A DNA stretch of 7,485 nt from CAZACZ01 sp964483695 (lineage in GTDB: Bacteria; Deinococcota; Deinococci; Deinococcales; Trueperaceae): contig CAZACZ010000106.1 in the NCBI GenBank assembly GCA_964483695.1, positions 1 to 7,485 on the forward strand, read 5' to 3'. This document shows, piece by piece, positions 1 through 7,316 of this stretch. A model generated the notes under the pieces. The model was not told the origin of the DNA, ran no database searches, and saw only the letters and a list, made by a program, of their open reading frames with translations. The position numbers and the translations under genes were made by a program. Numbering within the stretch: position 1 is the first letter of the stretch; the number at the start of each line of letters is the position of its first letter.

Positions 1-152
1 GGCGGCACGTGACCGTGCGGGCACACCAGCGGCAGGTCCCGCACCTCGGCGTAGAGGCGCCGCGCGACCGCGCGCTGGCTCGGCTCGGCGGCGAAGCAGC
101 GGTCGGGATCGAGGAGGCCGGCGCCGCGAAGCAGCGATCCGGAACCCGTCAC
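1..152 (-). CDS. uxaC: Glucuronate (uronate) isomerase, N-terminal fragment
   Basis: UxaC isomerises D-glucuronate to D-fructuronate (and D-galacturonate to D-tagaturonate), the first cytoplasmic step of hexuronate breakdown. Only about 50 N-terminal residues are visible; the gene leaves the window at the left edge. The visible part has the family's opening pattern: a short LLDPDRCFAAEPSQRAVARR segment, then LYAEVRDLPLVCPHGHV, where the two histidines (about residues 46 and 48) are the metal-binding PHGH motif. The start is a GTG at 150-152, whose last two bases share the gnd stop codon (GTGA). A GGGGAG ribosome-binding site lies 9 bases upstream, inside the gnd coding region. Translational coupling with gnd is therefore likely. 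Family members often read HGHVDP where this one reads HGHVPP. The identification rests on a short fragment but the motif combination is characteristic. The first ten or so residues are not conserved and may be a recent addition (see the repeat at 87-142). Confidence 0.82.
   Translation of the reverse strand, partial: MTGSGSLLRGAGLLDPDRCFAAEPSQRAVARRLYAEVRDLPLVCPHGHVP
87..142 (-). repeat. Pair of near-identical 21-bp segments at the uxaC start
   Basis: On the minus strand, the segments at 142-122 and 107-87 match at 17 of 21 bases, 35 bases apart. They share the exact 11-mer GCGAAGCAGCG (plus strand, 126-136 and 91-101). Read as codons, both spell PDRCFAA, and all four differences fall at third positions. 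Because 35 is not a multiple of three, the upstream copy is out of frame with uxaC; it lies in the frame that follows the gnd stop. The downstream copy is the one used by UxaC. A short local duplication is one explanation; chance in GC-rich sequence is the other. Confidence 0.5.
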
Positions 153-1603
153 GCCTCGTAGCTCCCCGACGTGACCTTGCCGCCATCGCCGGTCCAGTCG
201 GTGTGGAAGAACTGCCCGCGTGGGGCGTCGACGCGCTCGTAGGTGTGGGCGCCGAAGTAGTCGCGTTGCGCCTGCAGCAGGTTGGCGGGCAGGCGCGCGC
301 TGCGGTAGCCGTCGTAGAACGACAGCGCCGCCGCCATGGCGGGCAGCGGCACGCCGGCCAGGGCTCCGCGCGCCACCACGCGGCGCCAGGCGGCCTGCGC
401 GGCGTCGATCTCCTCGCGGAAGAACGGCGCCAGCAGCAGGTTCGTGAGTGCCGGCTCGTCCCGGTAGGCGGCGTGGATGTCGCTCAGGAACCGCGAGCGG
501 ATGATGCATCCGCCGCGCCACATGCGCGCCACCGCGCCGTAGTCGATCTCCCAGCCGTATGCCTCGGCCGCGGCACGCATCAGCATGTAGCCCTGCGCGT
601 ACGAGGCGATCTTGGAGGCGTAGAGGGCGTGCTCGAGGTCGTCCAGCAGACCGTCGTCCGGCAGTTCCGTCGCGCCGAGCGGACCCCGCAGGATGCCAGA
701 GGCCGCCACCCGCTCGTCCTTGAGCGCCGAGAGGAAGCGCGCGAACACGGCTTCGGTGATCAGCGTGAGCGGCACGCCCTGCTCGAGCGCCTCCGTCGCC
801 GTCCACTTGCCGGTGCCCTTCTGCCCGGCAGCGTCGAGGATCTTCTCGACCAGCGGCGCGCCGTCGTCGTCGGTGGCGCGGAAGATGTCCGCGGTGATCT
901 CGATCAGGTACGAGTCGAGCTTGCCCTGGTTCCAGCGGGCGAAGGCGTCGGCGATGGCGGCGGCGTCCATGCCCAGCACGTCGTCCATCAGCTGGTACGC
1001 CTCCGCGATGAGCTGCATGTCGCCGTACTCGATGCCGTTGTGCACCATCTTCACGAAGTGCCCGGCGCCCTCGGGGCCAACCCAATCGCAGCACGGCACG
1101 CCGTCGACCTTGGCGGCGATGGCCTGCAGCACGTTCTTCACCAGCGGCCAAGCGTCGGCGTCCCCGCCCGGCATGATAGACGGGCCGTGCCTCGCCCCCT
1201 CTTCGCCGCCCGAGACGCCGGTGCCCACGTACAGCAGCCCCTTCTCGCGAAGCGCCTTGGCGCGGCGGGTGGTGTCGTGGTGGTTCGAGTTGCCGCCGTC
1301 GACGATCACATCGCCGGGTTCGAGCAGCGGCACCAGCTCGTCGATGACGGCGTCCACCGCCTTGCCGGCCTTCACCATCAGCATCACGCGGCGCGGGCGC
1401 TTCAGCGCGCCCACCAGCGAGGCCACGTCCTCGTAGCCGCGCACGTGCGTGCCCGCGGCCGGCCCCTCGACGAACTCCCGCATGGTGCTGGTGGTGCGGT
1501 TGTACACCGCCACCCGGAAGCCGTGGTCGTTCATGTTCAGCACCAGGTTCTGGCCCATCACGGCGAGCCCGATGAGGCCGATGTCGGCGCGTTGGTCGTC
1601 CAT
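149..1603 (-). CDS. gnd: 6-phosphogluconate dehydrogenase, decarboxylating (NADP-type)
   Basis: Gnd oxidises and decarboxylates 6-phosphogluconate to ribulose 5-phosphate with production of NADPH, in the cytoplasmic oxidative pentose phosphate pathway. The product is 484 residues, typical of the long homodimeric class. The N-terminal Rossmann fold has GLAVMGQNL (12-20) and the NRT triplet at 35-37, which in this family contacts the 2'-phosphate of NADP. GGNSNHHDT (103-111) and GVSGGEEGARHGPSIMPGG (129-147) are substrate-binding signatures. The catalytic segment FVKMVHNGIEYGDMQ has the general acid/base Lys185, Asn189 and Glu192. RGGCIIRS (363-370) and the C-terminal GAHTYER (451-457) complete the active site across the dimer. 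The ATG at 1601-1603 is preceded by AGGAAAGG (1613-1620) at 9 bases. The frame stays open upstream, but that part has no family similarity. The gene heads a minus-strand operon with uxaC (GTGA overlap). The complete open frame has no visible defects. Confidence 0.97.
   Translation of the reverse strand: MDDQRADIGLIGLAVMGQNLVLNMNDHGFRVAVYNRTTSTMREFVEGPAAGTHVRGYEDVASLVGALKRPRRVMLMVKAGKAVDAVIDELVPLLEPGDVIVDGGNSNHHDTTRRAKALREKGLLYVGTGVSGGEEGARHGPSIMPGGDADAWPLVKNVLQAIAAKVDGVPCCDWVGPEGAGHFVKMVHNGIEYGDMQLIAEAYQLMDDVLGMDAAAIADAFARWNQGKLDSYLIEITADIFRATDDDGAPLVEKILDAAGQKGTGKWTATEALEQGVPLTLITEAVFARFLSALKDERVAASGILRGPLGATELPDDGLLDDLEHALYASKIASYAQGYMLMRAAAEAYGWEIDYGAVARMWRGGCIIRSRFLSDIHAAYRDEPALTNLLLAPFFREEIDAAQAAWRRVVARGALAGVPLPAMAAALSFYDGYRSARLPANLLQAQRDYFGAHTYERVDAPRGQFFHTDWTGDGGKVTSGSYEA
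162..167 (-). promoter_or_regulatory. Ribosome-binding site of uxaC inside gnd
   Basis: The minus strand reads GGGGAG, followed by 9 bases and the GTG start of uxaC. It lies within the last codons of gnd and supports the GTG at 150-152 as the start, since no ATG is available before the conserved UxaC sequence begins. Confidence 0.6.
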
Positions 1604-1621
1604 GGCGTGGATCCTTTCCTG

Positions 1622-1659
1622 CCGCGCGCACGCCACGCCGGTTCGCGCCGGGCGCGCGG
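1622..1659 (-). promoter_or_regulatory. GC-rich hairpin in the gnd leader
   Basis: CCGCGCGC at 1622-1629 pairs perfectly with GCGCGCGG at 1652-1659. Inside, CCGG (1638-1641) and CCGG (1648-1651) can extend the stem after an 8-base bulge, leaving a TTCGCG loop. The structure ends one base before the gnd ribosome-binding site (1613-1620), so it would sit in the leader if transcription starts near 1661. It could influence translation or message stability. It could also be a by-product of base composition, and no known riboswitch fold is evident. Confidence 0.35.
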
Positions 1660-1669
1660 GACGGTTCCC

Positions 1670-1675
1670 AGTATC
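1670..1675 (-). promoter_or_regulatory. Possible -10 element of the gnd-uxaC operon
   Basis: The minus strand reads GATACT, a 4-of-6 match to TATAAT and the most AT-rich hexamer between gnd and the assembly gap. No convincing -35 hexamer is found 16-18 bases upstream, where the sequence is almost pure GC and then runs into the gap. Initiation here would give a leader of about 60 bases containing the hairpin at 1622-1659. This is a weak prediction. Confidence 0.25.
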
Positions 1676-1699
1676 GCCCGCCGCCATGAGGACGGCGCG

Positions 1700-1799
1700 N
1701 NNNNNNNNNNNNNNNNNNNNNNNNNNNNNNNNNNNNNNNNNNNNNNNNNNNNNNNNNNNNNNNNNNNNNNNNNNNNNNNNNNNNNNNNNNNNNNNNNNN
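1700..1799. other. Assembly gap (100 Ns)
   Basis: There are exactly 100 undetermined bases, the conventional placeholder for a scaffold join of unknown length. It separates the upstream region of gnd from the 5' end of the ZIP transporter gene. The transporter's start codon, ribosome-binding site and promoter are lost in it. Reading frames that appear to run through it are not meaningful, and the true distance between the two sides is unknown. Confidence 0.97.
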
Positions 1800-2606
1800 C
1801 TCTTCCTACGCATCTCCGGACCCAACCCGATCTGGCAAGGCCTCCTCGGAGGCTTCGTCATCGCCGGCCTGAACATGATCGGCGCGCTCGCCGTGACGGT
1901 GTGGCGCAACCCCACCCAGCGCGCCCTCGACGGCGCGCTCGGCTTCGCCGCCGGGGTGATGCTCACCGCCAGCTTCACCAGCCTGATCCTGCCCGGCATC
2001 GCCGTCGGTGGGCTGGTCCCCGTGGTGGTCGGCATGGTCATCGGCGCCGTGCTGCTCGACCGCGCCGACGTGTGGGTGCCGCACGTGCACGTGCTCGTGA
2101 CGGGCAGGCGCCGCAAGGACGCTGCGCAGGAGGCCGGCGCCGACGCCGGCGGCTTCAGCCGCATCTCGGGCGTGCTGCTGTTCATCGTCGCCATCACGCT
2201 GCACAACATGCCGGAAGGCCTGGCGGTGGGCGTGGGCTTCGGCGGCGGCAACGTGCACGACGCCATCACGCTGATGCTGGCGATCGGCATCCAGAACATC
2301 CCCGAGGGCCTTGCGGTGGCGGTGGCGGCGCGCAACGCCGGCATGGGCGGGTTGTGGTACGCGGCGTTCACCGGCATCCGCTCCGGCACGGTGGAGATCC
2401 CGCTGGCGCTGTTCGGCGCGTGGGCGGTGTCGATGGCCGCGCCGCTGCTGCCCTACGCCATGGGCTTCGCCGCCGGCGGCATGCTGTACGTCATCTCCGA
2501 CGAGATCATCCCCGAGACGCACACCCGCGGCAACGAGCGCATCGCCACGCTCGGGACCATGCTCGGCGTGATGGTGATGCTGATCCTGGACGTGGCGCTC
2601 GGCTGA
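1800..2606 (+). CDS. ZIP-family divalent metal transporter (GufA/ZupT-like), 5' end missing
   Basis: ZIP proteins carry Zn2+, Fe2+ or related divalent cations into the cytoplasm across the inner membrane. The visible 268 residues contain about eight hydrophobic segments: roughly 12-35, 43-67, 70-87, 121-147, 153-175, 185-212, 214-236 and 248-266. The metal-site signatures are clear: HNMPEG in segment 4 (His135, Asn136, Glu139) and QNIPEG in segment 5 (Gln165, Asn166, Glu169). Segment 7 ends in SDEIIPETH (Glu235, Glu239, His241). The loop after segment 3 holds VPHVHV followed by a charged stretch, a short version of the histidine loop of this family. GufA-type proteins are about 260-270 residues, and sequence resembling their start (NPIWQGLLGG) begins around residue 9, so probably only a few N-terminal residues are lost in the gap. 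The gene ends 205 bases before fbaB and has no evident functional link to it. Metal specificity cannot be read from the sequence. Confidence 0.9.
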   Translation, partial: LFLRISGPNPIWQGLLGGFVIAGLNMIGALAVTVWRNPTQRALDGALGFAAGVMLTASFTSLILPGIAVGGLVPVVVGMVIGAVLLDRADVWVPHVHVLVTGRRRKDAAQEAGADAGGFSRISGVLLFIVAITLHNMPEGLAVGVGFGGGNVHDAITLMLAIGIQNIPEGLAVAVAARNAGMGGLWYAAFTGIRSGTVEIPLALFGAWAVSMAAPLLPYAMGFAAGGMLYVISDEIIPETHTRGNERIATLGTMLGVMVMLILDVALG

Positions 2607-2607
2607 A

Positions 2608-2627
2608 GGCGCGCCGCGCGACGCGCC
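2608..2627 (+). terminator. Terminator-like hairpin after the ZIP gene
   Basis: GGCGCG (2608-2613) and CGCGCC (2622-2627) form a perfect 6-bp stem with an 8-base loop, beginning two bases after the stop codon of the transporter. No T-run follows, so this is not a canonical intrinsic terminator. Its position supports a transcript end here, but such stems arise easily in this base composition. Confidence 0.3.
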
Positions 2628-2708
2628 GGAGCGGCGTCCCGCCCCGACGGTGCGGACGGCGCTACGCGCAGGTTGCGCCGGTCGCGAGCGCCGTCACGCG
2701 CCGCGCAG

Positions 2709-2725
2709 GTTGTCCGGGAAACAAC
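2709..2725. promoter_or_regulatory. Inverted repeat upstream of fbaB
   Basis: GTTGT-CCGGGAA-ACAAC is a perfect 5-bp inverted repeat with a 7-base spacer, about 87 bases before the fbaB start. It is one of the few A/T-containing patches in the 205-base intergenic region 2607-2811 and has the size of a dimeric regulator site. It contains TTGTCC, which resembles a -35 hexamer, but no -10 hexamer stands at the right distance. It may be an operator; no regulator can be named. Confidence 0.3.
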
Positions 2726-2759
2726 GCGCGTCGTGCACCCAGCATGCGGCCCGCTGGTC

Positions 2760-2765
2760 TAGCCT
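2760..2765 (+). promoter_or_regulatory. Possible -10 element of fbaB
   Basis: TAGCCT fits the TAnnnT core of a -10 box and lies 46 bases before the fbaB ATG, which would give a leader of about 40 bases. No good -35 hexamer is seen at 16-18 bases. The same TAGCCT hexamer occurs upstream of ppsA at 4823-4828. The rest of region 2607-2811 shows nothing else recognisable. Confidence 0.25.
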
Positions 2766-2811
2766 GAGGGGCAACGCACCGACTCCCGAACCGTCGCGAG
2801 AGGAGCCAACC

Positions 2812-3867
2812 ATGAACCGCGAGCTCGTCGAACTGCTCGGCGCCGACGCCGAGGCCCTGCTCGGGTACCAGGCCAAGGGGATCGCCAAGGAACGCCTCCA
2901 CCTACCGGGCCCCGACGTCGTGGACCGCATCTTCGGCCCGTCCGACCGCAACCCCCGGGTGCTGCGCAGCCTCCAGGCGCTCTACGGCCACGGCCGCCTG
3001 GCCGACACCGGCTACCTCTCGATCCTGCCGGTGGACCAGGGCGTCGAGCACTCCGCGGGCGCGTCGTTCGCCAAGAACCCCGACTACTTCGACCCGGAGA
3101 AGATCGTCGAGCTCGCCATCGAGGGGGGCTGCAACGCCGTCGCCTCCACCTTCGGCGTGCTGGGCATGGTGGCGCGGCGCTACGCGCACCGCATCCCGTT
3201 CATCGTCAAGGTGAACCACAACCAGCTCATGTCGTACCCGACCGAGTACGACCAGATCCTCTTCGGCACCATCGAGCAGGCGTACGACATGGGGGCGGTG
3301 GCGGTGGGCGCCACCATCTACTTCGGGCACCCCGAGTCGTCCCGCCAGATCGTGGAGATCGCCGAGGCGTTCGCGCACGCGCACGAGCTCGGCATGGCCA
3401 CGGTGCTCTGGTGCTACACCCGCAACGACGCCTTCAAGGTGGGCGGCGTCGACTACCATGCCGCCGCCGACCTCACCGGCCAGGCCAACCACTTAGGCGT
3501 CACGCTGCAGGCCGACATCGTCAAGCAGAAGCTGCCCGACGTGAACGGCGGCTTCAAGGCGGTCGGGTTCGGCCGCACCGACAAGCGCATGTACGACGAG
3601 CTGACGCCGGGCGATCACCCGATCGAGATGGTGCGCTGGCAGGTGGCGAACGCCTACATGGGGCGCGCCGGCCTGATCAACTCCGGCGGCGCCTCGGGCG
3701 CGAACGACTACGCCGACGCCGTCACCACCGCGGTGCTCAACAAGCGCGGCGGCGGTTCCGGCCTCATCTCCGGCCGCAAGGCGTTCCAACGCCCCATGGC
3801 CGAGGGCGTGAAGCTGTTGAACCTCATCCAGGACGTCTACCTGGACCCGGGTGTCACGGTCGCCTGA
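2812..3867 (+). CDS. fbaB: Class I fructose-bisphosphate aldolase (FbaB/DhnA type)
   Basis: This enzyme reversibly splits fructose 1,6-bisphosphate into dihydroxyacetone phosphate and glyceraldehyde 3-phosphate through a lysine Schiff base; in bacteria that have it, it is often linked to gluconeogenic growth. The product is 351 residues, and E. coli FbaB is 350. It is co-linear with that protein throughout as I recall it. LPVDQGVEHS (72-81) carries the family's conserved aspartate (Asp75), RIPFIVKVNHN (127-137) and AVGATIYFGHPES (164-176) are strand motifs of the barrel, and ADIVKQK (234-240) contains the Schiff-base Lys238. MGRAGLINSGG (283-293) and LISGRKAFQRP (318-328) form the phosphate-binding end. 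The ATG is preceded by AGAGGAG (2799-2805) at 6 bases. An in-frame ATG further upstream at 2650 adds sequence unlike the family and has no ribosome-binding site. The gene is convergent with ppsR, with 17 bases between the stop codons, so it probably forms its own transcript. Confidence 0.97.
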   Translation: MNRELVELLGADAEALLGYQAKGIAKERLHLPGPDVVDRIFGPSDRNPRVLRSLQALYGHGRLADTGYLSILPVDQGVEHSAGASFAKNPDYFDPEKIVELAIEGGCNAVASTFGVLGMVARRYAHRIPFIVKVNHNQLMSYPTEYDQILFGTIEQAYDMGAVAVGATIYFGHPESSRQIVEIAEAFAHAHELGMATVLWCYTRNDAFKVGGVDYHAAADLTGQANHLGVTLQADIVKQKLPDVNGGFKAVGFGRTDKRMYDELTPGDHPIEMVRWQVANAYMGRAGLINSGGASGANDYADAVTTAVLNKRGGGSGLISGRKAFQRPMAEGVKLLNLIQDVYLDPGVTVA

Positions 3868-3887
3868 GGCCGGCGAGCGGTCCCTCA
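3865..3887. terminator. Hairpin spanning both convergent stop codons (possible bidirectional terminator)
   Basis: TGAGG (3865-3869) pairs with CCTCA (3883-3887), and inside it CCG (3870-3872) pairs with CGG (3878-3880) around a GCGAG loop, leaving a 2-base bulge. The outer stem begins with the TGA stop of fbaB and ends with the complement of the TGA stop of ppsR, so the same fold forms in both transcripts. With only 17 bases between the genes it is the only candidate terminator here. No T-run is present on either side. Confidence 0.35.
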
Positions 3888-4703
3888 CCGATGCCGCTCG
3901 AGCCCCGCGCGCTGCAGCACCAGCGCCGCCACCTCCTCGACGCTGACGTTGGTGACGTCCTGGAACGGCACGCCGTGGCGCCGGTAGAGGCGCTCGGACT
4001 GCGCCACCTCGAACTCGCACCGTTCGGCGGACGCGTACCCGCTTCCTGGGCGGCGGCGTTGGCGGATCTCGCGCAGGCGCCCAGGGCGGATGGTCAGGCC
4101 GAACAGCTTCTCGCGGTACGGCGCGATCGCCTCCGGCAACCCATCGCCGCGGAAGTCGTCGTCGGCGAAGGGGAAGTTCGCGGCGCGCACGCCGTACTGC
4201 ATGGCGAGGTAGAGGCAGGTGGGGCTCTTGCCGACGCGCGACACCCCCACCATCACGACCTCAGCCTGGCCGTAGCGGCGCACGTTGGCGCCGTCGTCGG
4301 TGGCGAGGGCGTACTCGACCGAGTCGATGCGCGCCTGGTAGCGCGCTAGGTCGCGGATGCCGTGCGCCGCGCCGACGCGCGTGGCCGGCTCGTGTCCGAA
4401 CGCTTGCGCCAACGAAGGCAGGAACGGCGCGAACAGGTCGATGTGCAGCCCCGGCGCCGCGGACAGGCGAGCGCGCACCGCCGCGTCGGTGATGGTCGAG
4501 AAGATGACGGGCGGGCGCGGCAACGCCGCCAGTTCCTGCGCCAGGGCGTCGGCGCGGCCCACGCTGTCCACGAACGGTCGCGTGCTGGTGATCACGGAGA
4601 GCGCGTCGAAGCGGGCCAGCAGGCTGTGCCCCAACACCTCCGCGGTCAGGCCGGTGTGGTCGGACACGAAGAACACGTGGAACGCTTCGTCGGTGTTGGG
4701 CAT
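3885..4703 (-). CDS. ppsR: PEP synthase regulatory protein (bifunctional kinase/pyrophosphorylase, PSRP family)
   Basis: PSRP proteins inactivate PEP synthase by ADP-dependent phosphorylation of an active-site threonine and reactivate it by Pi-dependent dephosphorylation that releases pyrophosphate. The product is 272 residues (E. coli PpsR is 277). It opens with the conserved FFVSDHTGLTAE (11-22). IDSVEYALATDDG (126-138) is the usual central motif. The nucleotide-binding P-loop GVSRVGKSPTCLYLAMQYG (153-171) matches the family's GVSRxxKTPT pattern, with Ser for Thr after the Lys. AANFPF (175-180), the RQRR cluster (214-217) and the late FQDVTNVSVEE (247-257) are also typical. The ATG at 4701-4703 follows GGAGA (4707-4711) at only 3-4 bases. 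Longer upstream frames reach into the ppsA coding region and lack similarity. The related PPDK regulators share this fold; assignment to PEP synthase follows from the divergent neighbour ppsA and the absence of PPDK in the window. Confidence 0.95.
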   Translation of the reverse strand: MPNTDEAFHVFFVSDHTGLTAEVLGHSLLARFDALSVITSTRPFVDSVGRADALAQELAALPRPPVIFSTITDAAVRARLSAAPGLHIDLFAPFLPSLAQAFGHEPATRVGAAHGIRDLARYQARIDSVEYALATDDGANVRRYGQAEVVMVGVSRVGKSPTCLYLAMQYGVRAANFPFADDDFRGDGLPEAIAPYREKLFGLTIRPGRLREIRQRRRPGSGYASAERCEFEVAQSERLYRRHGVPFQDVTNVSVEEVAALVLQRAGLERHR

Positions 4704-4763
4704 GCGTCTCCGTTCGCCGCGGTGGTTCCCGAGAGGTGGCGTACACAGGCGCCGCCGTCGCGC

Positions 4764-4781
4764 CCCAAGACTACGCTTGGG
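4764..4781. promoter_or_regulatory. Palindromic operator candidate in the ppsR-ppsA divergent promoter region
   Basis: CCCAAG-ACTACG-CTTGGG is a perfect 6-bp inverted repeat with a 6-base spacer, in the middle of the 145 bases separating the two divergent starts. It overlaps two TAnnnT -10-like hexamers facing opposite ways: TACGCT on the plus strand (4772-4777, towards ppsA) and TAGTCT on the minus strand (4768-4773, towards ppsR). Both would give leaders of about 60 bases. A protein bound here could control both genes at once. The -35 regions are poor on both sides, so the promoter assignment is tentative; the palindrome itself is plain. Confidence 0.42.
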
Positions 4782-4790
4782 AGGTGCGCG

Positions 4791-4819
4791 TCGTGGCGCC
4801 GCGGGGGGTGCCGCCACGA
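4791..4819 (+). promoter_or_regulatory. Leader hairpin before ppsA
   Basis: TCGTGGCG (4791-4798) pairs perfectly with CGCCACGA (4812-4819) around a 13-base G-rich loop. It lies between the candidate -10 at 4772-4777 and the ribosome-binding site at 4838-4843, so it would be transcribed in the ppsA leader. It could affect translation or message stability, or it could be a protein-binding inverted repeat in DNA. No T-run follows, so simple attenuation is not indicated. Confidence 0.4.
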
Positions 4820-4822
4820 GCA

Positions 4823-4828
4823 TAGCCT
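4823..4828 (+). promoter_or_regulatory. Alternative -10-like hexamer before ppsA
   Basis: TAGCCT fits a TAnnnT -10 core and is identical to the hexamer upstream of fbaB (2760-2765). Initiation from it would start the transcript near 4835, just before the ribosome-binding site, leaving out the hairpin. No -35 match is visible in the GC-rich sequence upstream. Confidence 0.18.
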
Positions 4829-4837
4829 CGCGCCGCC

Positions 4838-4843
4838 AGGAGG
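4838..4843 (+). promoter_or_regulatory. Ribosome-binding site that fixes the GTG start of ppsA
   Basis: AGGAGG is a full Shine-Dalgarno consensus, 5 bases before the GTG at 4849. The open frame continues far upstream, across the divergent promoter into ppsR, so this site decides the start. The next in-frame ATG (4882) would remove the conserved first residues (VEYIVPFESVG). Confidence 0.8.
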
Positions 4844-4848
4844 CGTTC

Positions 4849-7242
<2,394 letters not shown>

Positions 7243-7287
7243 GCCTGCTCGCTTCTGTCGTGCGGGTGGGCGCATCGGTACGAAGGT

Positions 7288-7316
7288 GCACCGGGCAGGG
7301 GGGCTTGGAACGGTGC
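7288..7316. terminator. Weak inverted repeat between ppsA and the right-edge gene
   Basis: GCACCG (7288-7293) and CGGTGC (7311-7316) form a 6-bp stem with a 17-base loop, ending right beside the stop codon of the minus-strand gene. It is the only symmetrical element in the 74-base convergent spacer 7243-7316. The large loop and the absence of a T-run make terminator function uncertain. Confidence 0.2.

Noticed and set aside
1686..1799. ATG at 1686 as the start of the ZIP gene (in frame if the gap were exactly 100 bases)
   Set aside because: The gap length is a placeholder, there is no ribosome-binding site before this ATG, and the visible ZIP sequence already begins near the family's normal N-terminus.
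1604..2389. Upstream extension of the gnd frame through the gap
   Set aside because: Family similarity and the ribosome-binding site both place the start at 1603; the extension passes through undetermined bases and is antisense to the ZIP gene.
203..2767. An 854-codon plus-strand open frame opposite gnd and through the gap
   Set aside because: It runs through the N run, is antisense to gnd and out of frame with the ZIP gene, and has shadow-type composition.
2650..2811. N-terminal extension of FbaB from an upstream ATG
   Set aside because: No ribosome-binding site, no similarity to the family, and a perfect AGAGGAG stands before the ATG at 2812.
3411..4349. A 312-codon plus-strand frame spanning the end of fbaB and the complement of ppsR
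   Set aside because: It is out of frame with fbaB and antisense to ppsR; Arg/Ala-rich shadow without a domain.
4357..4848. N-terminal extension of PpsA from an upstream ATG
   Set aside because: It would run antisense through ppsR and the divergent promoter; AGGAGG before the GTG at 4849 and the conserved first residues define the start.
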